From Eupransor demetentiae (GTDB taxonomy: Bacteria > Bacillota > Bacilli > Lactobacillales > Lactobacillaceae): a DNA stretch of 64,000 bases. Shown in pieces: positions 63,887-64,000 of this stretch. A model generated the notes under the pieces. That model was not told the origin of the DNA. It was given only the letters and a program-made list of their open reading frames with translations, and did no database searches. Where the stretch lies: assembly GCF_963930865.1 (NCBI RefSeq), contig NZ_CAWVOH010000002.1, positions 62,001 to 126,000 on the forward strand. The letters run 5' to 3'. Numbering within the stretch: the stretch's first letter is position 1; each line of letters opens with the position of its first letter. Position numbers and translations under genes: made by a program.

Positions 63887-64000
63887 GTGAAAGTTGGATT
63901 GTTATTTTCTGGGCAGGGTGCTCAGCAAGTAGATATGGGAATGGACCTTTACGATGCGCTTCCTGCCTATAAGGAACGCATTGACCAGGCCTCTCAAGTT
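63887..64000 (+). CDS. fabD: Malonyl-CoA:ACP transacylase FabD, N-terminal fragment
   Basis: The window ends 38 codons into this gene. MKVGLLFSGQGAQQVDMGMDLYDALPAYKE is the FabD opening with the GQGAQ oxyanion motif. GTG start with SD AGAGGAG nine bases before. It continues the fab operon in the order seen in streptococci. Confidence 0.93.
   Translation, partial: MKVGLLFSGQGAQQVDMGMDLYDALPAYKERIDQASQV

Noticed and set aside
1..64000. CRISPR array, insertion sequence, prophage or integrase
   Set aside because: No regularly spaced repeats, transposase or integrase motifs seen in any frame.

Overview
The window looks like a chromosomal segment of a lactic acid bacterium of the Leuconostocaceae type. 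I base this on the fused gene orders atpC / rpoB-rpoC / sigH-rpmG-secE-nusG-rplK-rplA / rplJ-rplL / dnaX-recR-tmk-darA-holB, on a FabT-type fabZ-fabT-fabH-acpP-fabK-fabD cluster, a GH68 fructansucrase, a lysine riboswitch and an rpoB leader of the kind known from lactic acid bacteria. Base composition is mid-40s percent G+C by eye and TTG is the favoured leucine codon in highly expressed genes. Genus assignment (Fructobacillus- or Weissella-like) is a guess. I see no insertion sequence, prophage, CRISPR array or plasmid function.

Layout. 1-3.9 kb: 3' end of atpC, a LysM/lytic-transglycosylase surface protein, tRNA-Glu, panE, trpS and a small anchored protein. 3.9-5.7 kb: lysine riboswitch and LysP permease. 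5.7-9.3 kb: TetR regulator and an iron/haem-type ABC importer behind two palindromic operators. 9.3-13.9 kb: a complete Bce-type module (antimicrobial-peptide ABC transporter, intramembrane-sensing kinase, response regulator). 14-28.5 kb: RNA polymerase beta and beta', mini-RNase III, RlmB, SigH, RpmG, SecE, NusG, L11, L1, L10, L7/L12, a methyltransferase and TadA. 28.5-34.9 kb: SRP RNA, then a tightly overlapped replication/repair operon. 34.9-46.4 kb: sugar and cell-wall genes (GalE, ROK kinase, VanY), tRNA-Lys, deoxynucleoside kinase, nucleoside hydrolase, ferredoxin-NADP reductase, and an amino-acid ABC transporter co-transcribed with a membrane-anchored nuclease and preceded by an 18-residue leader peptide. 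46.8-55 kb: MetG, several very small membrane proteins, FUSC protein, YjdF with its RNA element, fructansucrase, a disulfide oxidoreductase, an ECF S component. 55-64 kb: GAPDH, NAD salvage pair pncB-nadE, a phosphoesterase, a YdcF protein, and the fatty-acid synthesis cluster running off the end.

The most interesting new signal is regulatory. Five separate loci encoding small membrane proteins (40.1, 43.0, 49.1, 50.1 and 51.0 kb) carry the same promoter architecture: hexamers resembling TGTAAH / TGTRAY repeated every 11 bp, with an extended -10 element beginning exactly 38 bp after the first hexamer in all five. This suggests an OmpR/PhoB-family response-regulator regulon made of poorly described small membrane proteins. 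Other points worth a look: the clamp-loader proteins DnaX and HolB both lack their zinc modules and are cysteine-free; both ABC substrate-binding proteins lack a lipobox; a BceR-type operator sits across the stop codon of the kinase gene; an unidentified structured RNA lies at about 36.7-36.9 kb; and nusG has a Shine-Dalgarno separated from its start by a hairpin. Most of the window is otherwise ordinary housekeeping sequence.
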